This document shows, piece after piece, positions 11,250 to 23,936 of a DNA stretch of 64,000 bases; the stretch's first letter is position 1, and each line of letters starts with the position of its first letter. The stretch covers positions 558,001-622,000 of the forward strand of contig OY744473.1 in assembly GCA_963556145.1 (NCBI GenBank), read 5' to 3'. Under the pieces are notes generated by a model. The model was not told the DNA's origin, ran no database searches, and saw nothing but the letters and a program-made list of their open reading frames with translations. The translations under genes and the position numbers were made by a program. This stretch comes from Hygrocybe punicea (Eukaryota > Basidiomycota > Agaricomycetes > Agaricales > Hygrophoraceae).

Positions 11250-12860
11250 TCGTTTTTACCGACAATAATCCATTCGATCGAGCTGCTGCGGTAGCGCCTT
11301 CAATTGCATCCTGTGGTATATGAAGCTCAGAGAGCACATAGACAACCAATTGAAAACACCCCTGGCAGCTGGCAGATATGTACAGCGAAGACAATTTCGT
11401 ACCAACAGCTCGGGCAAAGTGCGATGCCACTGGCACCTCCGAGTCCTACACAGGATCTATGACGTTCCACGTGCACTTTTATTATTTGCGCGATACAAGC
11501 TGCGCAATTGGAACTGCGCGGTTTCACAAGGTACACGGACTTTCTTTTTTGGCATTGCTGTTATATTTACTTGGGCCATTTGGGGAGAAGAGTATGACGT
11601 TCCACGTGGATCTTGCTGTCGCTACTTTCTATGCCCACTGGCAATTGGATAATCCGGAAGCAGTCAATATGTTGCAGCACAACGATACTGGTGCAAAATG
11701 TAAGTATCCTTGTCATAGGAATTATCCGAATAGTCTCACCTACATGATGCAAGCTTGTGTCGAAGTCCAGATTCCCATCAAGCCCAAAACAGCAGGAGGG
11801 GTCTCCTTTGACAGGGACATTAGTTCCAAGGACTTTCTCAGCTGAGTTTGTGCGTACATGGACCTTCCGCTGAACGAAGCCTTGGGCAACTTGGGTATAA
11901 GTGGAACTTTGAGCGTCGTGGAGACCCACCCCACCGACTATTGACGAGTGAAGATATTACAGAGGCCTTCGACAAGGCAATCCGGTTGTCCAGTTGCTTC
12001 CTTGTATGGGTTCTCGGTAATGGTGTTCGACTTTGCCGCGGCGGCATGGACAGCGTCCTTTCGGAGCTGCATGTTCATCAGTATTGAAGCGGTGCATCAT
12101 GTGCGAAACTGATGCTTCGGATCTGCCCTGCGTTTGTCCGTATTACTCTTTTTCAACGGCAACGACAACGACCCTTGCCTCGTCCATCTCCTTCCTGAAG
12201 TTAGGGTTGTTCCCAAGACCCGGATCAGCTATCAACAGGTTGCAGTAACCCTGGTAGATTTCAATTGGACTAGGACGGCATCGGTAGCGTGTGGCATGCC
12301 GGCCTCGTATGGTTGGGCCGGTTGCCCCGCTGTCTGCGTTGGCGGCGCAGTGAAATGAAGACGGTACCATGCATCAGCAGCTGCTTTGGCGGCGCATGAT
12401 GGTAATCTACAGCCCCGTTTTCTCAGGTAGTACTCAACTCAACTCTTACTGGGCCCACTCATCGCATGCAAGTCTCCATTTATGTCTATTGTGCACCTCA
12501 ATAATATGTTCCCAATCCCTCAACAGAACCCAGGGTATCTATGTCAGCGAAAAGAAGTTGCGCATCTAGATGGCCTCCGAGGTGCCTCAGAATTGATCCC
12601 CTGTCGCAGTCTCCAGCAGCACCACCTTCGGTTTGAGAAGACACTTTCGCTGCAGTTCTCCCCCGAATTGTCCAACCTTCTCTATGTCCAGAATGCTGTC
12701 GTACAGAGAACATGCCCCCGAGGGTCAACGCTCCGGTCTTCATCATCCATGGCGTTTGGGTCAAACATAACTTCGTGTGGCACTCTTTGGAGGTATATGT
12801 CCGAGTCACTGGACGTTATCTCTTCCTTGACTGCCTGCCTTTCGTATCCTAACCATCAAT
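11250..12860 (-). other. Possible unresolved multi-exon gene or gene relic
   Basis: The minus strand shows several short stretches with protein-like composition. A Pro/Gln-rich run lies near 12270-12350, an LSKASVISSLVNS stretch near 11950-11990, and a LRKSLELMSLSKETPPAV stretch near 11780-11840. Consensus donor and acceptor sites occur, but I could not build a single phase-consistent gene. The palindromic block ACGTTCCACGTG occurs twice (about 11462 and 11598). It may be a real small-exon gene, a pseudogene, or noncoding. I assign no function. Confidence 0.25.
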
Positions 12861-12974
12861 TGCCCTATAGCAACAGGCCGATCCAACATTATTATATGTT
12901 AGCTATCCGGCGGCAACCAAATTCTAAGCTCTTGCAATCAATAGTGATGGCTTCGCTTGTGTTTGTGAAACATA

Positions 12975-15150
12975 TTATAAAGGAATGTGTAGTGTTTGGA
13001 CAAGGTGAACAATACGTCTGCCATTCGTTTCGGGAAGCGTCTGGACTTCTGTTTCAAAGGGGATCTGCCTTCCGTGAGTTCGCTCGGGCTTGTCAAAGAA
13101 ATACCATCCCTGCAATAGAGTCGGGTCATCGGCTGCTTCTTTCCATAATATCGCACTCAGGCGTGTCGAAGGTTCCACGGAATCTAACCAGCCACCGCTC
13201 CGGTGAGGACAACGCACTCTAATACTGCTGTCGACGTACAGAAAGATTCAGAGTGGACCCTTGCCGGATCAGTGGCACTACATTTCTCTAGTACTAGTTG
13301 AATCGGCGTCTGACTTGTTTGAGCTGCGGGCAACTGTGGGAGAGGCATCAGCCTGACTCATGAGAAGCGCAAAGCAAACAGAATTGTGCTCACGCCTTCT
13401 TTGAAATACTGATTCATCGCAATCAGATGGTCCTGATCTTGTTTCGCCGCAGCCAACAAAACCTCTTTCGACCTTTTTCCTTCGACCTTAACAGGGGTAC
13501 TGAGTAGACTCTAGACTCGTAAAACCAAAACAGCATACCTTGTAATGTGCGAAGCAGGCCTGAAGTTTCCGATCAGCAACTTGGAAAGCTGCCTCTGCTG
13601 CCTTCGCACTCGATGTGGTATCATTGAATACCCCGACCGATTCCACAGCGTTCGCTGCATCCGACAATGCCTGGGTTACCGCATCAACGGCCCTAAAGTG
13701 CGGGAACAAATGAGCACGATTTACCGCACATCTCATCCTCAACGCATCCTTGTTCTCACTCACTCGTCAAGCGGCACGCGGTTGCCGACTGTACTGTTCC
13801 GCTTCTGGTTGAACCACTCCGCTAGGATGCGCGTCTGTTGCAACAATATACGTGACTGCTCGTAGAATGGCCTTCGAACATTCTTCAGTGCTTTCCTCAG
13901 GTGCCAGTAGTTATCAGGAGCTGTAGCCGCACTCGACGCCTTATGGTCCAGTTCAGAGTCATTGAGAATTGCCTATGGATCACAACGCGCACCTTGAGAA
14001 ACGATTCGAATTCATTAACTTTATTTTTGAGAGCAGTTTCATCGTCGGGTGTGCTGGGAGAAGTCTCGAGGTAGATGATGACTGAAGACAACATCCTGCT
14101 CAGCAGACACACCACCCCGACAACAATGTAAGTGTATTAGCAATGATGTGAGGAATAGACTAGCGTACTCTTCAATTCTGTCCCCTAGAGTGTCAGACAC
14201 AAGGTCCAATTCACCGTCATCTTTCATTCTCTGGCATATTGACACGACCCCGAGCACAAGCATTGCACACCGGATAACGTGCACTGTCAATTGCTGCCCA
14301 CACTGTGTAAGTGTTGCGGCTCATAACCTGGTGATTGTATTCACCTCTGTATTCGTCTGCATCTCGGATTTTATATTGGTCATTCTCTCCCTGATCCTCG
14401 ATATTCGGTCTTGAGATTCACTGTCAGAATATGTCATGAGGTGAGAATCATGACTCGGAGTGTAAGCTGATGTAGACACATACTCCTCAGGCTGAAAGTT
14501 GGCATTGCAGATAGCAAACAGTAACGTGGTATCATCCCGCCTCTGGGTGCGATTGAACTCGTGATCGGATCCCGAAAGAACAGCCTGTCGCTCTCAGATA
14601 TTCCAACTATTAAAGTTGTTAATCCAATCTCTTGTGCGTACCTGTAAGGCATCCTCAGCATTCGTCGAGTAGAAATTGTCGTGAAGCTTCCGAAATGCTT
14701 CCTGGCGTTCCTCCCAACTCTTGACAGACTCGATGAGGCTGCCGATCGAGTCGTGCACAATTTGAAGCGGCTGCTGTGGATGCTTCAGCTCCAGCTCAGC
14801 CCATTCGACAAGTTCTTTGAGCAATCTAGCAGAAGGCAAAACCAAAACAATCGTCGTCAAGATGAATGGGTAAAAGATCTAAAGAGTTGAACGATGAACA
14901 CTTCTAGTAGATCGAGGGCAGCGTTATATCTATCGTAGTTGTCCCAGCTGTCGTCGTCTTCATTCTCGACTACTCGGATGAGATCATTGATGGAATTATA
15001 GATGTCAGTCGCTCGGACGACGAGATTGAAGAACGTGTTGCGGTTGAGTTGACTGGCATAGCTGCCGGCTTGCTGAACAAGTTCCTTGACCAAGTCGGTC
15101 GCAGGATAGTCGTTTTCAGAGAAGTTCAAGACAGAAAATTCTTTGGACAT
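12975..15150 (-). CDS. Uncharacterised protein, paralogue B of a tandem pair
   Basis: Ten exons join in phase: 15150-14900, 14825-14642, 14584-14345, 14293-14169, 14095-14020, 13972-13764, 13692-13539, 13486-13394, 13352-13282 and 13224-12975. They give 1,653 nt, or 550 aa. The donor of intron 1 (GTTCATC) is weak. The product is largely helical and soluble, with no signal peptide or membrane segment. It has an acidic Ser-rich linker near residue 455 and a final segment with WYFFDKPER. Exons 6-10 and their introns are almost identical to exons 7-11 of the gene at 15459-17799, whereas exons 1-4 are only distantly similar. I do not recognise the family. The N-terminal helical region recalls adaptor domains but no motif proves it. 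Confidence 0.68.
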
Positions 15151-15458
15151 GACGGTACGAGAAGTGAGAACGGGTTGGGGGCGAACTTATTCAGCTTCAA
15201 CGCCTGTTTTGTGATACATGTTTACAACAACCATTCAGTGAGGCCCTTGTTGAGAAACAAAGTTGATTCATGGTCTTGCGGTGAGTAGAAACGTGTGGTC
15301 AAGAGTGCAAAGCCAGTAGCAGACCAGTGACAGAAGTAAACGAAGATGCAAACATCCCTGACAAAAACATGTATTTCAAAGCAACCAATGATTCTCCATC
15401 CTAAACTCTGCGAATGAGCAGTCAGCAATAATTAAATTAGTGTTGGTGAAACACATAT

Positions 15459-17799
15459 TTACGATAGAGGGATGTTGAGTGTTTGGACAAGGCGAACAAT
15501 ACGTTTGCCATCCGTTTCGGGAAGCGTCTGGACTTCTGTTTCAAAGGGGATCTGCCTGCCGTGAGCTCGCTCGGGCTTGTCAAAGAAATACCATCCCTGC
15601 AGTAGAGTCGGGTCATCGGTTGCTTCTTTCCACAATATCGCACTCAGGCGTGTCGAAGGTTCCACGGAATCTAACCGGCCATCGGTTAAAAGAGGACAAC
15701 GCACTCTAATACTGTTGTCAACATACAGAAAGATTCAGGGTGAACCCTTGCCGGATCAGTGGCACTACATTTCTCTAGCACTAGTTGAATCGGTGTCTGA
15801 CCGGTTTGAGCTGCGGGAAACTGTGGGAGAGGCATCGGCCTGACTCATGAGAACCGCAAAGCAAACAGAGTTATGCTCACGCCCTCTTTGAAAAACTGAT
15901 TCATCGCAATCAGATGGTCCTGATCTTGTTTCGCCGCAGCCAACAAAACCTCTTTCGACCTTTTTCCTTCGATCTTAAAAGGGTTACTGAGTAGACTCTA
16001 GACTCGTAAGCCAAAACAGCATACCTTGAAATGTTCGAAGCAGGCCTGAAGCTTCCGATCAGCAACTGCGAAAGCTGCCTCTGCTGCCTTCGCACTCGAT
16101 GTCGTATCATTGAATACCCCGACCGATTCCACAGCGTTCGCTGCATCCGACAATGCCTGGGTTACCGCATCAACGGCCCTAAAGTGCGGGAACAAATGAG
16201 CACGATTTACCGCACATCTCATCCTCAACGCATCCTTGTTCTCACTCACTCGTCAAGCGGCACGCGGTTGCCGACTGTACTGTTCCGCTTCTGGTTGAAC
16301 CAATCTGCTAGGATGCGCGTCTGTTGCAACAATACACGTGACTGCGCGTAGAATGGCCTTCGAACATTCTTCAGTGCTTTCCTCAGGTGCCGATAGTTAT
16401 CGGGAGCTGTAGCCGCACTTGATGCCTCACGGTCCAGTTCAGAGTCGTTGAGAATTGCCTAAGGATCACAACGCGCACCTTGAGAAACGATTCGAATTCA
16501 GCAACTTTATTTTTGAGAGTAGTCTCATCATCGGGTGTGCTACGAGACCTCTTCAGGTGAGTGGTGACTGAAGACAACATCCTGTTCACAAGGCACACAG
16601 ACGGATGGTAATGTGAGCACATTAGCAATGATATGAGGAACAGGCCAGCTTACTCGTCAATGCTCTCCCTTAGGCTGTCGGATAGTTCGCGGTCATCACT
16701 CTCGTTGGCTCCTCCGAATATCGTTATAGCCCCGAGCACAAGCATGGCACATCTGATAACTTCCAACATCGATTGCTGCGGAAATAACATCAGCCTTATT
16801 ACAAGAATATGAAGATTTGAACTCCAGCACGTCGGTAGCCTTGTGAATATGCGGCAGAATTTCGTCGGTAACTTTCGCTTGCACCGCCCCCAAAAGCCTT
16901 TTCAAGGTATGAACTGCATCCAGGTAATGAAGTAAATGCGAAACCTACGGATCGTCATGAGGAAAGCCACCAATGGTGGTCAAAAGGGCCGCTAAATACG
17001 CCAAATCATCAAGCCTAGACACGCAGTTGGTGAGGTCATCTCGTTGTTGAAGTAAATTCTGACAAAATAGAGTCAACCAATTCAGAGTCGGATATGAGTT
17101 TGGCAAGCGCTTACCTGCAAAGAATGAATTGAGTGGAATTTGCTGAGAAGTTCTCTGAGCTCTGCACGCTGTTCCTGCCACTCCTTTATTGAGAGGGTTA
17201 AATCCTCGATCGTACTGAGACTGGACACTGCTAGCGTCTTCTGCTTAGAAATATGGGCAAGTTGAAAGAGCAACCTGGTAGCGAAAGATAAGTGCAGGTA
17301 TTACACATTGCGCGGGAACATACTTCTCCAATGGGGTGATCCCGACGGTATACTTCTCAAAGTTGTCCCATGAATCAAGCTCGTCTTCTGAATTATCGAG
17401 GGCTTGGATGAGCCCATTGATTGCCTTGCAGATGGCGTCGGCATGGCTGAGGATTAAGTAAGCAGAGAAAGCATTGGACTTGAACGTGCACGCGTCAAGG
17501 CTAACGAGCTTGATGAGGTTCAGGATCAAGTCGGTAGCGGGGTATGGCGTGCCCAAGTTGTTTGTAAAGTCATCGTAGAGCCGGAAGTTGACTGGCGCAG
17601 TTGCTGGTGAGTTAACTTGACTTGAATCCAATTCGCTGCTCCGGAACGAGGTCTGACTCTGGTCCAGGTCCGAGTCTGACGGGTACGCATTGGAGTTATG
17701 TCGAGTCCCCGCCCTGGGGGTGCCAGTACGACTCGGAATATTGGTCGTTGTGACCTCTGATGGGTTCAGGTTTGTGTGTTCGACTGAACGGTTGGCCAT
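15459..17799 (-). CDS. Uncharacterised protein, paralogue A of a tandem pair
   Basis: Eleven exons join in phase: 17799-17324, 17274-17115, 17058-16971, 16913-16831, 16775-16654, 16581-16506, 16458-16250, 16178-16025, 15973-15881, 15839-15769 and 15711-15459. They give 1,785 nt, or 594 aa. The protein starts with a Ser/Thr-rich, low-complexity stretch of about 80 residues missing from paralogue B. It continues with a helical region (WDNFEKY, then a second run ending WQEQRAELRELL), a CAMLVLG segment, and the conserved C-terminal block WYFFDKPER. One intron is only 41 nt (15840-15880) and is conserved in the paralogue. The start lies 247 bp from the divergent gene at 18047, so the two may share a promoter region. 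Function is unknown. Confidence 0.68.
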
Positions 17800-18046
17800 C
17801 CTGATCTGAGGTCTGGAAGGTTCATCTCTGGGTCAGTTCAAGTTATACCCCGTTAATTCAGGCGTCTATTGACCTCGTTCCCATCAGAAGCTGCAATGAG
17901 CCGAACAGAACATTATCACAACGTCCTCTCTGGCTTGCCTTGAGGCATCGATCAGGCACCAAGATAACTGGAGGTTCCCATCATCATCGCATTGATATCA
18001 TAACTCTATCACAATTCTCATGACTTGATACGCATTGCAAACATTT
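17800..18046. promoter_or_regulatory. Divergent intergenic region, probable shared promoter
   Basis: This stretch separates the ATG of the minus-strand gene (17799) from the ATG of the plus-strand membrane-protein gene (18047). It is AT-richer than the flanking exons. I could not single out a TATA box with confidence. Confidence 0.35.
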
Positions 18047-18811
18047 ATGCCATCCGATTCTTTTATCGAACTGACTCCTGTGGACATGGTAGAAACACAG
18101 AAAAGGTTGGAATGTAAGATGTCAATCTGTTCGTGTCAACGAGACGCTAATACCCAATGCAGATGAATTACCTGCAGTTGCCCGTGCCGTCCAGGAGGGC
18201 TGGCAGAGTACATTGCAGGCGGCTGCGGTTGTGGTTCGTTGACCCATATGATGCAGTCACAGACACAATGCACTGACTTCTCGCGGGCCCATGGGGCAGT
18301 CGACTCTCTTCGCAGGTATAGCGGTACAGCTCCTCGTCTATTTTAAGCCTCTTTTCACGGAGAGGGGGACTGGCCAGAATGTTGTCCTTTGGCTATGCTA
18401 TGCAGCCTTATTTTTCAATGCTGGTGCCACGATGACCTCTCTGTTTCTTATCGACATCATCGGAGAACTTCCTTTCCGTTCATCCAAACAAGCGCACCTG
18501 GTTAGCGAACCCCGCGATACCAACTTCAACAACGAAAGCCAATTATTGGAACGTTATCAGGCTGGGCGTTCTTGGATCTGGCTAAGGCGGCACTGTGAGT
18601 TCGTATTCTGAATCTTTCGGGTTAATTTCTCATCACACTGATAGGGTACCTCTGTCTCGGGATGGGAATATTATGCACGGCACTGGAGGTCATGGTGTAC
18701 ATTGGTTTGGACGAATCTCCCCGGTTCACCATCACACTCACTCTTTTGATGATATTCGTATTTCTCCCTATCTTTCTCTTCATCCCTTGCCTGCGTTCTC
18801 ACGTGGATTGA
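18047..18811 (+). CDS. Four-helix membrane protein, paralogue of the gene at 21067-21822
   Basis: Four exons join in phase: 18047-18113, 18163-18233, 18300-18594 and 18645-18811. They give 600 nt, or 199 aa. After a short polar N terminus comes the conserved block ARAVQEGW. Four hydrophobic segments follow, at about residues 45-62, 76-95, 150-165 and 175-193. Between helices 2 and 3 lies a loop with GELPFRSS and a Tyr-Gln-x-Gly-x-Ser-Trp block. Exon number, intron phases and exon 2 length (71 nt) match the opposing gene. I recognise the layout as one of the expanded small multi-pass membrane families of mushroom genomes, but function is unknown. An in-frame ATG at 18086 is an alternative start. 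Confidence 0.72.
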
Positions 18812-19121
18812 GTACGAGCGATATAGAACAAATATATTCATGCGGATCCAAAATCCAAAGGCTCGCAATCTTTTCGAAACCAGGAAACACGTGCACTTCG
18901 TTGTTGGAAAAGGCCCGAGCCGATTGGACGGATCCGACCAATGAAGAACGAAACAGGAAATTTCTCTCCGAATCCAAGGTCTCCCAGATTGTAGGCAAGC
19001 GAGGTTCTCATCAGTTCGGGCACCGGCTTGCTGTGGAGGTCTAGATGTTCTAGGGAGACAGATAACGTGAGTGTGCGGTACCGGCCTGAGTGTAAACACC
19101 TTGAATTTCATTCCCCACAAG

Positions 19122-20867
19122 CCTCCAAAGAATGGGGCTCAGAGGCTCTTGCGAAATCAAGAGGCGTATTGGCCGGATTGGGAGGGAAAACCGCTCTCAG
19201 GCCACTGCGCTTGTGGATTTGTGCCGCAACTTGGAGACGAATACTCGGGGTAATCCCGAAAAATTGCAGGAACTGGAAAGGCAAATTTCAATTCTATGAG
19301 GCTCAAATACATCCTAACCTAGGTATCTGGTGGCATGCAGCGTCATTGCAATAGTCCAGGAAGCGCTTGAATCCGCTGGCAACCCGTCCCGGGATAAGGA
19401 TATCAATGTTTTTGACAGAGCTGAGCAGGAACTTGTTACATATGCGGAGGCCAATCAAATTGTAAGGTGTTCTCGCCATTCGATATTCGGATAGTTCACA
19501 TACGCACCTATAGACGTTCTTGGGTGACATTAGCAAGAAGATGACTAATGCGAAAAGTAGGGATAAGCGTGCACAGAACTTGAAGGAATCAGTGAAATCA
19601 GCGTTTCGCCAGGTAGGGATTCTTCCGTTGCTGGCGGTAGAGGCTAGAGTTTCCAACCGACGTCAAGAAATCAAAGATTACAATCGACATTCACATCGGC
19701 TCTGAAGACCTGGATAGTTGTGACCCGAATACTGCAAGTAAAGGTTTGGGTGACCTTGTAGACGGTATGCCTGTTAAGTTTTGATACCGAGTAAACGTAA
19801 CAGGCTTTTTTAGTCAAATTCGACGACGATTTGTGTTTGGCAGGGGTCTTGTGGATATTGGTACGGAAGAACTATGTCCAATACGATCAGAAGCCGTACT
19901 TTTACCGGGACCTACGACATGCATTGCGGAAGAGTACTAGTATACCCATTGAGCCATGTGCTTTGTCGGAGAATCTCAAACACCTCGGAGGTCCCAATCG
20001 TCCCGTTCTAGATATACTCCTTGATCGGAAATGGGGCATCTTGGCTGATTGTCTCAATCCAAAATACATTTTTAGAAGTTTCTGGACATTCAGAGGGAAT
20101 AGGGCCATCATTTTAAAAGGTTAGAGCCACTGTTTTTCAATCTCGTGCTAATGTATCAACAGATGGTTGTGGCAATCTGAATTGGGTGCATAATTTTGGA
20201 ATTGAGGAGAAAACTACTTTGCTCATGAGTCAGGTGGGGCCTGATGAGCGAGTGAAAGAGGGCAGTTGGGTCGATCTAATCAAGCACGCTCTTATCGTGG
20301 ACGGGAAACATGGAGACCTGCAAATCCAAATGGTGCCTCCGGTGCGTCTCGCCTGTGTGCCGATGCGTCTCGAGTGAACTGACTCGAGTGTCAGCCCCCA
20401 ATTGAAACCAGCAAAGGTTCTTGTCAGATCGATCAAGGATCCACCCTGACCTTGGTGAGCCGTCCTCTCAGTGATCTGACACCCGCTAATTAATTTTAGG
20501 TGGAAGACGGTACATGCACACCTTCCAACTATTCTAACATGGCGTCTCCGGTAAGTCGCCTTCCCCTTTGATGATTTCTGAGAACTGACAGCTGCTTGCT
20601 CGAAAATGATTCACTGTCCGAAAAGGTATATAAACATGATTCAAGTAATCTTCGCCGTAACTCCCACTCAGTAAGCTATGCTCTTGTTGGATGTGTTCTA
20701 AGTGATCTGACCAATAATCGCAGACGATCGTGGATGCCAGCCAAACGGATGAGACAGACACTCCTCGTAACCCCGACGTGGTTCCAGAGAACAACCCAAC
20801 AAATCAGCCACAGAGGGAGCCTGCCTCATGGTCCTCCTGGTGGTGGAGAATATTTACAGGAAGATAG
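19122..20867 (+). CDS. Unresolved multi-exon protein gene
   Basis: A chain of protein-like exons runs on the plus strand between the two membrane-protein genes. A first clear exon starts at 19122 after a ttccccacaag acceptor and ends at a GTAATC donor near 19250. The next exon follows a CTAAC branch point and acceptor near 19321. Later segments include QITFLGDISKKMTNAK (about 19505-19610), IDIHIGSEDLDSCDPN (about 19680-19735), a segment around 19805-20119, and one with VGPDERVKEGSWVDL near 20240. The end is a Trp-rich tail, SWSSWWWRIF, with a stop at 20865-20867. The phase between about 20550 and 20630 does not close in my reconstruction, and the true 5' exon is uncertain. No known domain was recognised. 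Confidence 0.45.
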
Positions 20868-21066
20868 TGTTGGGTCTTGCTCTCTTTCTCAACACGTCAG
20901 TTTGTCGTGCGTCACCTGTTCGACTGCTTTACATCATGTCCTTCTTGGCGTCAAGCCACTATCTTCTGCGGGGTTCGGACGATCACTCATAGTGTGAAAT
21001 ATGACACGCTTGTATCCAACGGGAATCCACAGTGTCATTTAGTGAAGGAATCATAAGATACCAAGA

Positions 21067-21822
21067 CTAGCGGCCATCTATGCGATTTCGGAGGCACGGC
21101 ATGACAAACAGCAGCAGTGGGAGGAAGAGTAACATGATAAAAATCGTCAGTGAAACACTGAACCACACAGCTTCCGCAAACCAAATATATATCAGGATTT
21201 GGAGTGTCGTGCCAGTTATCCCTATCACCGAACATAAGAACCCTACAGGGGCGATAAGACAAAATTCGGTCATGTTCCAGAGGCATCGCAAACTCACAAT
21301 GCCACCGCATCCAGAGCCACGACTTCCCAACTTGATATCTGGACAACAGTGCAGTTTCGTTGGAGATTGTGATGCTTCGCTCTTCCTCAACCAAGTGTGG
21401 TAACGTGTACGAACGAAAGGCCATTTCTCCGAGGGCATCAATGAGAAACCACGAGGTGAACGTCGCGACGCAGTTGGAAAATAGGGATGCATAGGATAGC
21501 CATAGGATAGCACCATGAACATGTTCGTTGGTACCCAGTGCGAAATCGATTGTCATATCCTTGAAAAAGACGAGGAGCTGCACAGATATGGCTGACAGAA
21601 TGGCAAACTGCCAGACGATATTAGTGATTTTTAACATGTAACCCAACGTCGAGTACGGCACACCACAAATGCAGAGGTCTGCAAAGTACGGTTCCAGCCC
21701 TCTTGAACGGCACGAGTAATCGGAGGTAGCTCATCTACGGTTCGTTAGCTTGTTCATCATTCGGCATGAAAGAGCGCCGGCAACGTACATGCCAACCCTC
21801 TGTTATGTTTCGCGTAGTTCAT
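21067..21822 (-). CDS. Four-helix membrane protein, inverted paralogue
   Basis: Four exons join in phase: 21822-21789, 21734-21664, 21607-21298 and 21242-21067. They give 591 nt, or 196 aa. The N terminus is short. Then come the shared block TRAVQEGW, helix 1 (AILSAISVQLLVFF), helix 2 (ILWLSYASLFSNCVATF), the loop with GEMAFRS and YQVGKSWLW, helix 3 near LCSVIGITGTT, and helix 4 (FIMLLFLPLLLFVMPCL). It ends with a short basic tail. Intron positions equal those of the gene at 18047-18811, so the pair comes from one duplication with inversion. It probably sits in a cellular membrane. Its role is unknown. Confidence 0.72.
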
Positions 21823-23928
21823 GGTTGACTGCAAAGCGGTGATGTCACTGATCTGGAAGAGCGAGTGGATGGAAGACTAGCCTGGTAAGGTACCACACAT
21901 TACGTTTATATAGGTGAGGCCTGAGGGAGACGAAGCTTGCTGCCTGTACCGCAGGCTGCATGTGCCGTCAAGAAAACATGGTGTCTGGGTCATGTCCAAG
22001 TAAGCGACAAAACTTGAAACCGCATACAGCACCCACTGAACCGCATTTTTATAATAAATCACCGCAGGGCACGTCGATGCGCATGCACGCACTACGCCAG
22101 TCGCAGCGCCATATCATGAAAAGCGAACGTTTGTTACACAGCCCACCGGTCTCTGCAGCGAGTTTGGACCTTCGTATGGCAACATTGGAAATTGGAAAGA
22201 AAACACCAGTGCAAAACAGGGCATACAATGCGTCCGCGATGCATTAACAAACCCAGTGTTCAAGCTTTCAAGTTGTAACCTCGCTCGAATCGCGTTTCCA
22301 TTTTGGGAGCCGACATTGCATGTGGCTTCCTCCGACTCGAATACAGCTTGAATATCGAATACAACAGGCCATGCACATCTCTGAAAGAGTATCGCCGCAT
22401 TACCCTGCTTGACGAGGTCTCGTAAGATTGTCTGTGAACAACCCTGGCAGTCACGAACCAAGTTGTAAGGAAATTTCAGTTGACCGGTCGAGTTTAAATA
22501 TCTTACTTTTAAACCACCACTGTCCCCTCTGTCCCACGTCTCCTTTATCCAGAATATGGTAGAATTCTGTTCTTCCCTTGTGTTCTTGTCTGACAGTTAT
22601 TCAGTCTCCAACAACGAGGAAAACAACACGGTATGATCCTGATCTCTTTTTCTTGTATAACCGAACTTGATTATGTAAACCATCAGTTGAATGCCCTCAT
22701 TGATTTCCTCTTACTTGTGCACTCCAGTCAATGATATACTTGCCGTTTTTCACTTTACTTCATTACTTATTCTGTCAAGGAACCCTGGTGGCCTTCTATG
22801 TTTGAAAGGCATTGCTCAATCCAACCACCGCAGGACGCTAGAGATGATCATCCAGGATGAATCGCAACATTATGAAATTCCATTCACGGAAACTACTCTG
22901 TGGAGTATGAGGCTGAACAGAGTTCAACATGCTCCAGTAGATGAAGTTCATTGTTATACTATTCCCAAGACATATTCTTCATGTTAATACTTACATAGAC
23001 CACTAATCTCAGTCATGAACTAGCTCGTCTCCGGATGAGCTAGATCTACTCAATCCACTCACTCAGCTGATTGAGCACGTGGTGGGTGAGGGTGCTGCAG
23101 ATAGGGGGAGTGTTAAGCATGGCAGCCGGATCAGGAAGATGACCCACAAGGTGAGGGAAAAATTCAGCACAAGATCTAAGGGCAAGGGTAGGGCCGAATT
23201 GGGTAGGAGTCCATTGATGGAGCATGGTGGGGGTTTGATGGGTTCCAAGAGTTGGGGCAGGGGTGGGAAGGGAAGTTCACAGAGTTGAGGCAGGGGTGGG
23301 GATGGAAGTTCATGGAGTGGGCGTGGGGCTGAGTGGTGGTTTCCACCCCACATGAATTCTTTGATGGACATGTTTGAGGACTCCAACCAGAAACTCCTCC
23401 ACTTTGAGGAAACAGATATGGGGAATGAGAATGGAAACAGGAGAGGACAAATTAGTGGTGGTTCAGTGTTGGTGAAGGAGGAAGAGACAGAAGAAGGTGG
23501 AGGGGCACCGACGGTGCCAGAAGGGAGTGGAAGTTGGAATGGGGATGGGGATAGTGGTGTGGCAGGTTCGGACAGCTGATGGACTCCCAAGTTGCGTCAC
23601 ACTTCAAATAAATGGCTCAGACCACTACCATACCAAGAGTTCACCTTCTAGATACCATACTTCAATGATACTTGAACTGTCGTGTTACAACCATTTGGCA
23701 AATTGTGCCATTTTTGAGCCCCTTTACAAATTTGCTGCCCAGCCCATTCGTCTTCTTCATTCTAACCCTAGAACCTGGAAACATCTTGGTGAAATCTGAA
23801 GGCTCCTCGTCCGCTCCCCCTTTGTCAGTTCTTGTTGCAGTACACAACTACTGCTCTATTCCCTTGTCACACTATGAGGTACGGACCACCTGGCCCCAAA
23901 GTCTTCCTCCAAGTATTTCCCCATCTAA
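21823..23928. other. Region without a supported gene
   Basis: Several open frames exist but none shows a fold, a splice pattern or a repeat that I can support. Purine-rich degenerate repeats with GGGGATGGAAGTT and GGGGTGGGAAG lie around 23200-23320. An open frame at 22114-22461 (minus) has an ordinary composition but no recognisable domain. Confidence 0.4.
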
Positions 23929-23936
23929 GCCTCAAA

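Noticed and set aside
22114..22461. 115-codon minus-strand frame
   Set aside because: No domain, no neighbouring exons and no promoter-like context; could be chance.
23063..23590. Pro/Leu/Ser-rich 175-codon minus-strand frame
   Set aside because: It reflects a G/A-rich degenerate repeat on the plus strand; low complexity and no conserved pattern.
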